Below are positions 32,201 to 42,612 of a stretch of DNA of 64,000 nt, piece by piece. The DNA is taken from the NCBI GenBank assembly GCA_963971285.1, contig OZ020248.1:23147873-23211872 (forward strand). The letters run 5' to 3'. The position numbers and the translations under genes are program-made. The stretch comes from Astropecten irregularis (taxonomy: Eukaryota; Echinodermata; Asteroidea; Paxillosida; Astropectinidae). The notes below the pieces were generated by a model. It did not search any database. It was not told the origin of the DNA and was given only the letters and a program-made list of their open reading frames with translations. Position 1 is the first letter of the stretch, and every line of letters starts with the position of its first letter.

Positions 32201-35200
32201 TACCTTTTATAACAATGATTAATTGTGGTATACCCATTGTAGTATTGAATTGGACTTACCCTGCTGACCCAAGCTAAGTTGGTGGTCTGGTAGTATACTA
32301 GAAAGCAGCTAGGAGGTCGTGGGTTCGAATCCCACCTGAGGCAGCGCATGATTTGTTTTCATGTGCACTCACTCAAAAAGCACCGAGTATATGCAGTGCT
32401 CATTTGGGTGAAGGGCAAACCTAATTTGCATTTATAATCAGTTTTCTTTTCATGTTTTAGGTCTGGGAATTCAATCTTGTTTCAGTAAAATTTCCAATTG
32501 TTTGCCACAAAAAAGTAAATTTTGAAGCATAAAAGACTTATGACATACAAATGTGTGCTTTATAGTCTATGGGAGTTTATTAAAAGCGCAGGGACAATAG
32601 AAAAAGACAATGCCTAGTCCTTGGACAGTATGCGAAACAAAAATCATTTTAAATGTTTCATGGGTCATTTAATAATCAGTGTTTCATTAAAACATTGTTC
32701 TCATTTTTCCTCAGTATAAAGAAAAAAGCCAACTCTGCTTAAATTCATACCTGCTATTGTACAGCCACGCTAAGAACTCCGTGCTATTCCAGTAAGTTGG
32801 CGAAGCTTCCCAGTCACCATCCGACCACAGCAAATCGGGCTTGTAGTTCTCTATAATCTCGTGCAGCTCCGGCAAGCACACATCCTAGGTAGGTAATAAT
32901 TATAATAATATTATACACATTTTTTGCGCAACATATCCACCCAAAGGGTGCTCAAGGCGCTTACCATTATCATCCCTGGTCATCGGGCCCCATTTGCATT
33001 CCTGAAACAATCTCAACTTCCTGGGGAGTACACAGCCTGCCTGCCTGCAAAGCGAGCAGGGCTAATCAAGCACACAAAGCCATCTCAACCCTCACAGGTA
33101 CCCATTTACACCTGGGTGAAGAGAAGCAACATATGACAAAGTGTCTTGCCCAAGGACGCAAGCACCATTAGCCTATGCATGGATTCGAACCCACAATTTC
33201 TAGATTGACCCACAAGATCTTGAGTACAACATGCAAGACCACTAGGCCACGTACAGCACCCCACAAACCCACATTAAGTAAAACATTAAGTAATAAATAA
33301 TTGAATCGTGCAGTTCAAAATAAGGAGAGATTATTTGGGAGAGTGAAAGGAGTGGACCCTTCCGGCCTGTCAATCAAACTGTGCGCTTTGACCAATGGGA
33401 GACTTTGGAGAACCGGTCTTCAAGTCAACAGCGCACGCGCACGCAATTGTGAGCATGCGAGCGTTGTTTTGCGCCTGCGCTGTTGTGCATGCGCGTGCGC
33501 TGTTGACTTGAAGACCGGTTCTCCAAAGTCTCCCATTGGAGGACGCCTTTTAATCAGGCGACCACAAAAGCCTCGGTCAAACTATGTCACACACACATGT
33601 GGGCGGGGCTTCAGAGCAAAGCCGGAAAGGGCCATTGAAAATTACGTTTAACTCGGGAGGCAAGATAAACTAAATATGCATTTGTACCGACTGATCGACA
33701 AATGTACAGCTGTAATTTCAACAAGTCGTTTTTTTTCCAAGTTAAGTCCATTTTATATTTACCCAAGCACGTTTCTCACAAGTCAATTTTGTCAATGTTT
33801 GTTTTCAAAAAAACTATATCAACCTCCACATAATGTTTCTCAAAACATTAATGACACTCCAAATGTAGAACCACCTAGAGAGCAATGAGCTTAACATTTC
33901 CAAATTCCATGCTAGCTTTTGCTTTTTGAATTCCACCAGCGAATATTGACGAAGAAAGTTAAGTCAAGCTTAAGCCCCGTTCGGACGGGACTTTTTTGGT
34001 CAAACTCACCGAGAGAATAGTTACTTTACCCATTTTAAGTCCAGTACGAACGGCCAGAAAATTTTCCTCTCAGTTACTTTAACTGAGTCCAGTGGTTACT
34101 TTTACCGGCGAATTTCTGCCCAGTAAAAGTGACCTGGTCAATTTAACCGAGACGATTAATCCAGTGCGAACGCACGACTCGGGAAAACACCACTCGGTAA
34201 AGTCCAATATCCGGTCACGTGATAGCGTGAAGGCTAGCGTATAGTATACCATGACGAGTTTGACGACACGCAAGCCATCAGTTTTTTTGGTGTTTTTGTT
34301 TACTTTTTGGTTGCACTCATGTCAACAGGTCGGCATTTTTGACCAAGTCAACTCAAAAGTTATTTTTCTTGGTCAAGTCAAGTCGCAAGTCACAACAAAA
34401 AGTGTGTCATATTTGAATCCAAGTTACCACCTCCAGTCCAAAAATCTATAAAAGTCTTCTAAAGTAAGACCAAGGAGATGATGTGCATTCAAGCTCCAAA
34501 GTGCATCCAAAGGAACCTTTAGCCTCAAAGAAATATTCTCCAAGCCTCTGGGCTGAACGAAGTACCCAGGCAAAAAACTACAAGTCAGATTTGATAATGC
34601 TCTACTATAGGCACGTTCTCACACACCAAAAAGCGCGACTATTTGAGTCGCACTCCAAATCGCGACCCAAATAGTCACGCTTTTTGTTGTGTTCCCACAG
34701 CCAAAAAAGCACGACCCAAATCGTACCAGTACAATTTCTATCAAACTGCCCTTGCGCAGTGAAGCGTGAAGTTGGCATGCATCCTGTACTAAAAGATCAC
34801 GGGCCCGCCTTGCATGATGGGATATAAAAAACCGGTTATTTTTTGGTGCACCGTTCACACAGCAAAATAATCGCAACTATTTGCAAAAAGACGCACTAAT
34901 AGTCGCGATTATTTGTGTTCCCACACAAATAAGCGCGACTATTTGGGTCGTGCTGCAAATCGCGACCCAAAAAGTCACGCTTTTTTTGGTGAAGTGTGAG
35001 AACGTGCCATATGTCTTGTGTTATGGCTCAGCTAAATCATACAATGACAATTTAATCAAGAAGTTCCTCATCATAAAACCTCACTCGAACATATGCCTGC
35101 GTATTGAAGTCAGCCTTCTTGTCTTGAAGATAGATGGGGTTGAACCACTCGAACAAGGAGTGATAAAGGCCAAAGTGAACATCTTTAGTGTAATTCCTGA

Positions 35201-38200
35201 TAGCAGCCGCCAGATCACCTATAAACGGAAACAAGACGGCAAATATATATTCACATCACATCATACTTTGGTTTTTGTCAAAGAAATACAGATTCATGGG
35301 CAAAAATATCAAGGATAAGATACAGTAACAGTCATCTGTGAAAATTTCAGTCAAATGCGATGCTCACTTTTTGAGAAAACAGTGAAAAACGGCCACAGAA
35401 TTTCTGAAGTCTTTTCTCTTTTATTTTTGCTCCTTTAAAAGATCAAAAAGATTTTCGGTCGTTGTTTTACTAATTTCTGGATAAATACATCATTTCAGGC
35501 GGAAATATTTTAACGGTAGGTTTCTACTAGCATCATCTTCATACCCTGAAAGTTATATGTAAATCTGTGAACATTTCTGTTTTGGTCTCTTACCAAAGTA
35601 TGATACTACCTTTAATAAAAAAAATATATTTGGGGGAGATCAAAGAAAACCCACTATGAATTTACCAATGTTTCACTACCCAAGTTTATCCATCACTGGT
35701 CAAGTGCTCTTTTACTGATATGGGATTTTGTGTACAACAAATGTTCCACCATGCATTTCTCAATACTGAACCCTTCTGGGGCCAATTTCATAAAACTGTT
35801 AAGCACAAAAATTAGCTTAGCACAAAAATGTCTCGCCCAATAAAACAAACCACCATTGAAAATTCCATTTGATATTCATGGTCAGCGAACAACAGCCAAA
35901 GAACAATCACAAGTGATACACGACACATTGAATATTTGGTTGTATACCCTGTTTTTATTAAGACAGAAATGTCATGCTTAGCCAATTTTGGTGCTTAACA
36001 GTTTTATGAAATTGGCCCCTGGGTGTCAATTTCACAGCTCTGTGAAAATCTCTTTCTAAATCTCTTCTGAAAATCTCTAACTATGAAATCTCTTTCTTAA
36101 TAAAAAAACAGGATTAACAACCAAATTCTGTGTTAGGTATCACTTGTGATTGTTCCTTGGCTGTTGTAAGCTGACCATGAATATCAAATGAAATTTTGAA
36201 AGTTTTTTTATTTTTTTATTGAGAAAGACATTTTGTGCTAAGCTAGATTTGTTGTGCTTAACAGCTCCATGAAATAGCGCTCCGCACTAATGACGTCACA
36301 AAATCCCCGGATGTCAGACAAACATTGACTCACACACGTAGTGTACATTCACGCGCACCCACACACCCATGCATGGTTGCAATGTTTGTCTGAGGTCCGG
36401 TGCTATTTTTAGCGCAAGTGCGGAGCGCTATTGGCCCCTGGCCTAGGGTTCGATATGCATCCTAGCCCGATTTTTTCTACTCTAAAGTAATGTCCATTTG
36501 AACATTTTGACAACAATTTAAACCAAAGTGGCCTATGCACTACAGAATTGAACCCAGTCTATTTGTAGTAAAATTACATGACGTGTGGGTCTCATTTTGG
36601 GAATCATTTTTTAATAGCTCTTGCTCATACTCACCAACTAGATCTCTCTTGGGTCCTACGTCCATGGCATTCCAGTTCCAGGAATATTTTGACGGCCAGT
36701 TGGTGAAACCCTCATGATGTTTGCTGGTCAACACAAAATACCTATAATAAAAGGAAAGGATACTAGTTTTTTGTCACTTTTCCATATTAAAGGTAGTATC
36801 ATACTTTGGTAAGGAAACCAAAACAGAAATGTTCACAAATTGATGTATAACTTACAGGGTATGAAGATGGTGGTGGTAGAAACATACCGTTAAAAAATTT
36901 TCACCTGAAACGGTGTATTTATCCAGAAATTAGTAAAACAACAACCGAAAATCTTTTTGATCTTTTAAAAGATCAAAAATAAAAGAGAAAAGACTTAAGA
37001 AATACTGTGGCTCTTTTTCACCGTGTTTTCTCAAAAAGTGGGCAACTTTTGGGACTGAAATTTTCACAGATGACTGAATAACTGTATCTTCCTTGATATT
37101 TTTGCCCATGAATCTATTTTCTTTGATAAAAACCAAAGTATGATACTACCTTTAAATTGACGTGTATACATGGCTTGCAAAATGACATCATGAACTTTTA
37201 CCCTAACCCTCTGCACCTACCATGCAAGACAATGAGCTGCTTACCACAGTCTCCACAGGGGAACTGGATCATAAACTATGCATTTCCATGAAAACCACAC
37301 TGACGTGTGGTATTCAGGATACCCCACTTACCACAGGAAAAATCATGTGTGGTTAACTGTGGTATGCAGCTGCAGAGGGTAAGGGTTAATGAAAAAAAAC
37401 AATCATGACAATATACGGTAATAGCGCTCCGCACTTGCGCTAAAAATAGCCATAGCAGGCCAAATGCTAGTGTGACGTCACACACCGGATCTCAGACAAA
37501 CATTGCAACCATGCAAACGTGTGGTGGGTGTGCTTGTGTGCATGAATGTTGTACACTACGTGTGTGAGTCCGACATCCGGGGATTTGCACTGTATATGCT
37601 GGCCAAATAACTCGCTCTATTCTGTCTACTTTCTACAAGTTGATATCCATACTTAAACACATTTAGAGCAATTTATAGGGCATTTGTGTACATTCCTCCG
37701 TGGCTCAATTGCAGAATACCCCACCACTCACCTCTCCCTCATTGAACCCGTGTACAATGTTGTTCTTGACCACTCATATGTTTATGCACTGGGGCCAATT
37801 TCATAAAACTGTTAAGCACAAAAATTTGCTTAGCACAAAAATGTCTCGCCCAATAAAACAAACCACCATTAAAAACTCCATTTGATATTCATGGTCAGCG
37901 AACAACATCCAAAGAACAATCACAAGTGATACACAACACATGAACATTTGGTTGTTAACCCTCTTTTTATTAAGACAGAAATGTCATGCTTAGCAAATTT
38001 TTGTGCTTAACAGTTTTATGCAATTGGCCCCGGATGGGCTTTCAAGTGGCGGGATATTCTGCAATTACTCCGCATAGTGTGCCCCTCTCAGTGAAGCTAA
38101 TTTCATAGAGCTGCTTGCATGCTTGAGCACAAAATTTGCTTAAGTATGAAAAGTCTTCCTTGATCAAACAGGATTAGCAACCAAATGTTCATGTGATGTT

Positions 38201-39186
38201 TACTGCTTTTGACTTGTATTCAGCCATTGTTTGCCGAGCATAACATTCACAAGGAGTTTTGGCTGGCATACTGTTTTTATTTACCAAGGTTTTTGGTGCT
38301 TAAAAGCAACTTAAATTTTGTTGCTTAAGCAGCTCTATGAAATTGGCCCCTGGTTAGTCTGGTACCCAGCTTCTCGGTAAAGTTAATCACCTAAATACAT
38401 CTCTTTATCTGTTGGGTCTGGGTACGAGACTAATCAAAGTGGACTTATGTACACGAACGCCCATTATAGATTGAAACTGGGGTTACCTCAGTTTAGTACA
38501 CTCAGGTTAGCTGGTACCCAGACCCAATAGATGGAAGAGTCGTATTTAGGTGAGTTAGTTTACTGAAGAAGCTGGGTACTTGTTGCGATGATCGTAACCC
38601 TAGGTCTGATGTAACCCTAGGTCTGATATGGTCTGACCTAAGGTCCCAGTCCCCATGTCAGACCTAGGGTTACGATCATCGCAACTAGCTGGGTACCAGC
38701 TACCCTGAGTGTACTAATCTCTGGTAACACCTTGAAACCAATGAAGCAAGATAAACAATATTTATCATTGTGCTCCGTCATTCTGTGATGTGACACTCAC
38801 TTAGCACCGGATGCCTCAATGATCTCCGCAAATGTCTTCGGGTCGAAAAACTCCGCCGTGAACATGGGGGCGAAGTCGGCATAGGTGAAGTCCGGACGGT
38901 AGTTGGCTTTCATGAAATCAACGTACGCATTCTGGGGCTTAGTGCCCTTCCAAAACCACCAGAACCATTCGTTTCCAAAGCTGGGCACGGAGAACACGCC
39001 CCAGTGCATGAAGATACCAATCTTGACCTCATCGTACCAGCCAGGTAGTGGCCTGGAATCTAGAGATGCCCAGTTGGGTTGGTAATTCACTGCATGATTA
39101 TTGGGCTTAGGCCTAATATTGGTTGACACGGCTAGGGAACATAACACCAGAACCCACAACAAAGCCAAGATCGTATGCTTAGCCAT
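28271..39186 (-). CDS. FUCA2: Alpha-L-fucosidase, GH29, FUCA2-like, complete in eight exons
   Basis: Removes alpha-linked L-fucose from the non-reducing ends of glycoconjugates, in the lysosome or outside the cell. Exons in gene order: 38801-39186, 36635-36741, 35085-35218, 32751-32884, 31297-31394, 30267-30399, 29271-29441, 28271-28526. These total 1419 nt, 472 residues plus stop, with every phase closing; the human enzymes have about 466. Residues 1-22 form a signal peptide ([15 protein letters not shown]). Family motifs are [46 protein letters not shown] (Asp231 is the expected nucleophile by comparison with human FUCA1), [15 protein letters not shown] and [38 protein letters not shown] and [12 protein letters not shown] are closer to FUCA2 than FUCA1. 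The start is the only Met giving a signal peptide. It is on the same strand as the DHRS12-like gene, with no sign of shared control. Confidence 0.97.
28690..28960 (-). repeat. SINE family C body, without tRNA head
   Basis: In reverse complement this carries the GTGCTTGCATCCTTGGGCAAG and GACGCTTTGTCACATATTGC segments typical of a widespread deuterostome SINE body. The same body, with a tRNA-like head, is found at 32905-33270. Confidence 0.75.
29040..29232. repeat. Expanded hexanucleotide (GAGTCT/GAGCCT) microsatellite derived from an inverted-repeat element
   Basis: The left side (GGAAGTAGATTCTCTAGTTTG) matches the interior of the GGCTCC-ended elements at 24295-24537 and 55402-55659. Where those continue into one or two hexamers, this locus has about five GAGTCT units and then more than a dozen GAGCCT units. 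It lies in the intron between fucosidase exons 28271-28526 and 29271-29441, 39 bp from the latter. Confidence 0.85.
29467..29655 (-). repeat. tRNA-derived SINE, family A, copy 2
   Basis: Minus-strand copy with the box-B complement GGGATTCGAACC and the box-A complement CCAACTGAGCTATCCAG, followed by the shared GAAGCCATGAAACCACTCAC segment. It begins 26 bp from fucosidase exon 29271-29441. Confidence 0.85.
29901..30267. mobile_element. hAT-like non-autonomous element at a fucosidase splice donor
   Basis: The left end TAGGGCTGTAAGTTTACGG and right end GGATACAAACTGCAG resemble those of the copy at 51783-52195, which has a clean 8-bp duplication. Here AGTCACC flanks both sides (29901-29907 and 30261-30267). 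Read on the minus strand the right repeat is GGTGACT: the last base of fucosidase exon 30267-30399 plus the first six of the intron. Interior motifs include GTAACCGGTTACC and GTTAACCAGTTAACC. Confidence 0.8.
30431..30805. repeat. AGGCCGAAAA inverted-repeat element, copy 3
   Basis: The best-preserved copy: AGGCCGAAAAACAAAAATTG at the left and CAATTTTTTTTTTTCGGCCT at the right, flanked by TTA. It starts 32 bp from fucosidase exon 30267-30399. Confidence 0.9.
30965..31237. repeat. Inverted-repeat element with CAGGGCTCGAA ends
   Basis: CAGGGCTCGAAATATCCACT at the left faces ACGAAATTCGAGCCCTG at the right; GGTCTAGT and ACTAGACC motifs recur inside. The ends resemble hAT termini, but no clear target duplication was found. 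It ends 60 bp from fucosidase exon 31297-31394. Confidence 0.8.
31492..32207. repeat. Two TTAA-group elements head to head
   Basis: One copy starts at 31492 after TTAA (31488-31491) and ends at about 31830 (TATGATACTA). A second, in the opposite orientation, begins at about 31829 (AAGGTAGTATCATACTTTGG) and ends AAGTATGATTTTACCT near 32207. They share their junction, so one inserted into the end of the other. Confidence 0.85.
32260..32450 (+). repeat. tRNA-like SINE, family B, copy 2
   Basis: AGGAGGTCGTGGGTTCGAATCCCACCTGAG (broken here by the description only) is shared with 26677-26713 as the stretch from GGAGGTCGTGGG to CCCACCTGAG. The tail AAGGGCAAACCTAATTTGC matches too. The D-arm half has diverged. 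Confidence 0.75.
32905..33270 (-). repeat. tRNA-headed SINE, family C
   Basis: On the minus strand a box-A-like ACGTGGCCTAGTGGTCTTG and a box-B-like GTGGGTTCGAATCC are followed by the body with GTGCTTGCGTCCTTGGGCAAG and by CATTTGC/ATTATAATAAT towards the tail. It is the headed counterpart of 28690-28960. Confidence 0.82.
33392..33539. repeat. Near-perfect inverted repeat with GC-rich alternating centre
   Basis: About 53 bp from CCAATGGGAGACTTTGGAG to the centre are the reverse complement, with one mismatch, of the last 53 bp ending CTCCCATTGG. The inner part of each arm is CAACAGCGCACGCGCA. The spacer is about 42 bp. It lies in the intron between fucosidase exons 32751-32884 and 35085-35218. 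Confidence 0.93.
33973..34200. repeat. Inverted-repeat element fragment with GTAAAGT/TTACTTTA motifs
   Basis: It starts AGCCCCGTTCGGACGGGAC and contains internal pairs such as AGTTACTTTA and CTCGGTAAAGT and CCAGTGCGAACG. It resembles the element at 49931-50305 (AGCCCTGTCCGCACTGGA). The right end is unclear. Confidence 0.6.
34610..35008. repeat. Inverted-repeat element with GGCACGTTCTCACAC ends
   Basis: GGCACGTTCTCACAC at the left faces GTGTGAGAACGTGCC at the right. The interior repeats AAGCGCGACTATTTG and AAATCGCGACCCAAA modules near both ends. It ends 77 bp from fucosidase exon 35085-35218. Confidence 0.9.
35263..35611 (+). repeat. TTAA-group inverted-repeat element
   Basis: It starts CATCATACTTTGGTTTTTG (the outer AGGTAG is lost) and ends AAAGTATGATACTACCT with TTAA at 35612-35615. 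The centre has CCTTTAAAAGATC. Confidence 0.85.
35778..36019. repeat. GGGGCCAATTTCA inverted-repeat element, copy 2
   Basis: GGGGCCAATTTCATAAAACTG at the left (first 20 bases considered) faces CAGTTTTATGAAATTGGCCC at the right. The interior contains GATATTCATGGTCAGCGAAC and ACAATCACAAGTGATACAC. Confidence 0.92.
36026..36270. repeat. Degenerate copy of the GGGGCCAATTTCA element
   Basis: It lies next to copy 2 and in the other orientation: AATTTCACAGCTCTGTGAAA at the left, AACAGCTCCATGAAATAG at the right, with the interior CACTTGTGATTGTTCCTTGG in reverse complement. Confidence 0.7.
36274..36431. repeat. Inverted-repeat element with ATAGCGCTCCGCACT ends
   Basis: ATAGCGCTCCGCACTAATGA at the left faces TTGCGCAAGTGCGGAGCGCTAT-like sequence at the right. 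CCGGATGTCAGACAAACATT faces AATGTTTGTCTGAGGTCCGG. A related copy lies at 37431-37597 in the opposite orientation. Confidence 0.88.
36791..37151 (-). repeat. TTAA-flanked inverted-repeat element, complete
   Basis: TTAA at 36787-36790 and 37152-37155. The ends are AGGTAGTATCATACTTTGGT and the reverse complement, with a GATCTTTTAAAAGATC centre. It lies 50 bp upstream of fucosidase exon 36635-36741 in gene direction. Confidence 0.93.
37431..37597. repeat. ATAGCGCTCCGCACT element, copy 2, right end lost
   Basis: It starts ATAGCGCTCCGCACTTGCGC and contains CCGGATCTCAGACAAACATT and TACACTACGTGTGTGAGTC, matching 36274-36431 in reverse complement. It ends in GACATCCGGGGATTTGCAC without the terminal repeat. 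Confidence 0.8.
37791..38031. repeat. GGGGCCAATTTCA inverted-repeat element, copy 3
   Basis: Nearly the same sequence as copy 2 throughout, including the terminal inverted repeats. Confidence 0.92.
38094..38350. repeat. GGGGCCAATTTCA inverted-repeat element, copy 4, divergent
   Basis: AGCTAATTTCATAGAGCTGC at the left faces GCAGCTCTATGAAATTGGCC at the right. The interior differs from copies 2 and 3 and represents another subfamily. Confidence 0.82.
38582..38684. repeat. Hairpin-forming inverted repeat
   Basis: GTTGCGATGATCGTAACCCT at the left faces AGGGTTACGATCATCGCAAC at the right, with a direct repeat of CCTAGGTCTGAT between. AGCTGGGTAC motifs lie outside both arms. It is in the first fucosidase intron, 117 bp from exon 1. 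Confidence 0.88.
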
Positions 39187-39447
39187 TTTTTACCCTACGG
39201 TAAGAAATTTTCAAAGCCAATGAGCTTGCAAAATTCAAGTGCAAAAGGAGAGTTTTAAATCTACACAATGTCTAATGCACATTTAGTGAAACATTCCAAC
39301 CTACAAGTACATCACAGTAACTCATTCATTTAGGAGTGCCGCAACCGGAATTGGTGAAGCGAATCCAACCATATCCAACGATCCTACATGCTTTGTTTGT
39401 TGACATTAGACCTCATCGTCACGTGACCTCAGCCAGGCTGGCAATAG

Positions 39448-39641
39448 TCTTGGTTCAAGACTGTATTGGTGTGGATACTCGAACCGCACTGACCATACGT
39501 GTGTACGTACAGGTAATCCGCACACACGTACGCACGGACCTGTCGAAGGCCTTTACGAATGGGTGTACGTACGTGCGTGTCAGTGCGGATAATCGGTTCG
39601 TACGTTCGAGTACGGTAATAACATAGTCGTGGACCAAGACT
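39448..39641. repeat. Inverted-repeat element with alternating purine-pyrimidine interior
   Basis: The ends TCTTGGTTCAAGAC and GTGGACCAAGACTA are inverted. The flanking direct repeat AGGCTGGCAATAG occurs at 39435-39447 and 39642-39654. The interior contains paired GTACGTACGTGCGTGTCAG-like and CGCACACACGTACGCACGG segments. It lies upstream of the fucosidase start. Confidence 0.8.
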
Positions 39642-39679
39642 AGGCTGGCAATAGATCATGTGATCATTCATGTGATCCT

Positions 39680-40875
39680 GTTACGTCCCAACTGTGCCTC
39701 TGCCCCAACCATTGATCTCCATAATACACTGGATAGGACATCGCGCGCCATTTTGTGTAACGCGTGCGTTTGCTCAGGAGGGTTTAGAAACTTCAAACGC
39801 GGGTCGGCGCAGAGACCGTACGCAACACAAACAAATGAAGTTTGGGGGTTGGGGCAATAAATTTGCCATATATTTTGCTGATTTTCGAGTGGTTTAGAAT
39901 TAAACTTTTGGTGGAAATACCTTACTATGGATTATAGGATGTGTTATGCGTTTGTGGATGTAGGCCTACGAATGCCGGGTGCACGGATGACACAAAAAGA
40001 GGGATTTGATTCCATAAGTAAGCGTTTTAGTCTGCAGAACAATAAGTTTAAGTGTGTGGGAATAATTATAACTTTATTTGAAAAGAATTCTAGAATCCTT
40101 ATTTCATTTGCCTTTTTTGAATGATCGTAGTAAGCTGTAGTTTGCCGGTAACTTATTTGGTAGGGTGGCGATACATTTTTTTTAATTTGGAGCAAACAAA
40201 ACTCATAATTTCAACGATGTTGTATTAAGTTAGCCTTATTTTTATCTATAAATAACTACTGTGAACTATCATGATGGCATTCATCAGCGCATGCGCAACC
40301 CTCCTAAACGGGACCGCGCGTTTTTACAGGAAGCGCTGTACAAAAGGAATACGCGTGTCCTATCCAGTGTATAATGGAGATCAATGGCCCCAACTGTGTT
40401 CGGGACAGGCCCAACTGTGTCGACACAGTTGGGCATACCCAACTTAAGTTGGGCACATACACACTCTCAAACCTCTGTAGCGAATCAGTAAAACCCCCAA
40501 ACACTATGTATTTGATATGAACAGAGAGCAAACTATGGCTAAAGCAGGCCTAGTATAGCTATTTTATAGGCCTATATCTTGTGTTTTTGTTTGGCCAAAC
40601 AAAATGTGGAGATTGAAGAGGAATTGTCTATATTATCGTGAGATCCCCATTGTATGCAAGCCAAATAAAGTCAGACGCCCAGAAAACAAGTTTTTAGCCA
40701 GCACTTTTCCATTTTCAAAATTGAATGAGAGTTGAAAGGATGGAAAAAAGTATTAAAGAGCCTCCCACACCTGCATCGTTTGTGCCCAACTTAAGTTGGG
40801 TATGCCCAACTGTGCTGACACAGTTGGGCATGGCCCGGACACAGTTGGGGCATTGGCCACTAGTTGGGATGTAAC
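39680..40875. repeat. Nested inverted-repeat elements
   Basis: The outer pair GTTACGTCCCAACT (39680) and AGTTGGGATGTAAC (40862-40875) enclose an inner element at 39709-40387, whose ends are CCATTGATCTCCATAATACA and the reverse complement TGTATAATGGAGATCAATGG. Between the two right ends, palindromes such as CCCAACTGTGTCGACACAG and CCCAACTTAAGTTGGGC occur twice, near 40410 and 40790. No transposase was found. Confidence 0.8.
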
Positions 40876-41054
40876 AATCCCACTTTGTCTTGATGGTTGG
40901 CCCGTTAGTCTTGGTTCCAAACTTCCAAGACCTTCGTTGTTGCTTTCCCGCGGCCCATAGGGCGCCCCCGCGCGGCGAATATGGGAGAATTCTGTCAGAC
41001 TTTTGGACCGTCACTTGACGGTCAATGAGACTAGCCGACGCGACGGTACGTTCA

Positions 41055-41332
41055 GGGGCCAATTTCATGGAGCTGCTAAGCAGAAAAATTTGCTTAGCAC
41101 AAAAATGTATTGCTCAGTAAAACCATAGAGCTACAAGCTCTATGGTAAAACACACCACCGTTAAAAATTTCATTTGATATTCATGGTCAGTAAACAAGAG
41201 CCAAAGAACAATCACAAGCGATAGGCCTACACAACACATGGACATTTTTGTTAACCCTGCTTTAATTTTATGAAGACGGAAATGTCATGCTTAGCTAATT
41301 TTTGTGCTAAGCAGCGCCGTGAAATTGGCCCC
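41055..41332. repeat. GGGGCCAATTTCA inverted-repeat element, copy 5
   Basis: GGGGCCAATTTCATGGAGCT at the left faces GCCGTGAAATTGGCCCC at the right. The small hairpin CATAGAGCTACAAGCTCTATG is an insertion particular to this copy. Confidence 0.9.
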
Positions 41333-41587
41333 AGAACAGATTGCAATCATCCGTTTGTATTGTCGGCCGCGTGACGACTGAAATACCATGGCTCCATGCT
41401 TTTACCAACTGACCATGATGTCACGTAGGCCTACCAAATAATCATTCGAATATGATACGGCGGCACTTATTAATTACCAAGTCATCGTTCACTCGAATAC
41501 ATTGCTGTTACTGTCTTTTCCTATAAAACCAGCTGCACGAAGACGAATTAACCCCCCCCCCCCCTTCAGTTGAAGGGCGACCGGGGG

Positions 41588-41730
41588 CGGGGTTTACGAA
41601 ATGGAGGCTCAGGCTCGGGATTCCATTATCTCAGCCCCATCCATAATGCTGAAAATAATAGGTTAAGGTTCATTTAACCTGAAGCTCTGTTTTGCTTTAT
41701 ATCAAACCAGAGAATCTACTTTCGAACCCA
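41588..41730. repeat. GGCTCC-hexamer element, truncated
   Basis: ACGAAATGGAGGCTCAGGCTC followed by CAGCCCCATCCATAATGCTG and CCAGAGAATCTACTT correspond to the left half of the copy at 24295-24537. It is cut by the next element. Confidence 0.7.
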
Positions 41731-42107
41731 TGGGTGTCGATCCCGGGGGGATATCCCCCCCCCCCCCAATTATGTGAGGTGGGGGTATGGCGTGTATTAT
41801 CATCCTCCCCCCCCCCCCCCGATATTTTGAGGTTGAATGTCCTTCAAGTTTATTGTATATAAATATTACATGACCCTTTTGTTTTTTTAGTCTTCGCAGT
41901 GAATACTATGTTTAATTCTTTTGAATATCGTTTTAAATGCTCTAAAATGCGACTTTTCGACTCTGTTTTTATTAAAAAGTCCCTGGTTTGGGAGGGGGTA
42001 TTCCACCTCCCATAGCGGACCCTGGCTCGGTCGCTTCGCTCCCTCACATAGGACACTAAATCACCAATCATCCCCCCCCCCAATCATGAAAAGAAATCGA
42101 CACCAGT
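41731..42107. repeat. C-rich inverted-repeat element with GGTGTCGAT ends, copy 1
   Basis: TGGGTGTCGATCCCGG at the left and AAGAAATCGACACCAG at the right. The interior includes CTAAAATGCGACTTTTCGACTC and poly-C runs. Copies 2 and 3 lie at 42613-42893 and, inverted, at 46572-46950. Confidence 0.87.
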
Positions 42108-42612
42108 GGAAATTGCTCCCTGACCAAAGCAGTAAAACTTCAATAAGACTGAAAATACTATACGCCCCTAAAAGGCCTCTGTTGGTCCAAGGTAAATTCC
42201 ATGTTTGTTTAGTTTGGAACGATTGTGTTTCACTCAATGATAAATGGAATAAATAAAAGGGGAAACGCGGCCCCCGATGTGCATGCGTGACTTTCGAAAA
42301 TGGAGCCTGCCGAATATTATTTTATACACTACAATACAATAATTGATGATGTCCGGCAAGTTGGTTCCGTGGTCGCTTACTAGCTGAAACCCCTGCCGTT
42401 TCAGTCTACTCCGGCCGGCGACTGAGCTCCCGCGGCGGCCGAGTGGCGCTGGCCGATTGCCAGTCAGGCGTGTTGTTGTTGTTGTTCAACTTGTTGTAAA
42501 TAAAGTCTCGTTTCTATGTACTAAGTACTTCGGAGGCTCGGAGAACTAATGAAATGAAAAGTACCGTTTGTGACTCGAGTCCCGCTCCCGCGTCTATACA
42601 TTGAATGGGAGC
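42108..42612. other. Intergenic DNA, nothing recognised
   Basis: A short (TTG)n run occurs near 42472-42487. No exon or repeat family was supported. It lies between the fucosidase start and the first visible WIPI2 exon, so either promoter could be in this general area, but no core promoter motif was assigned. Confidence 0.4.
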
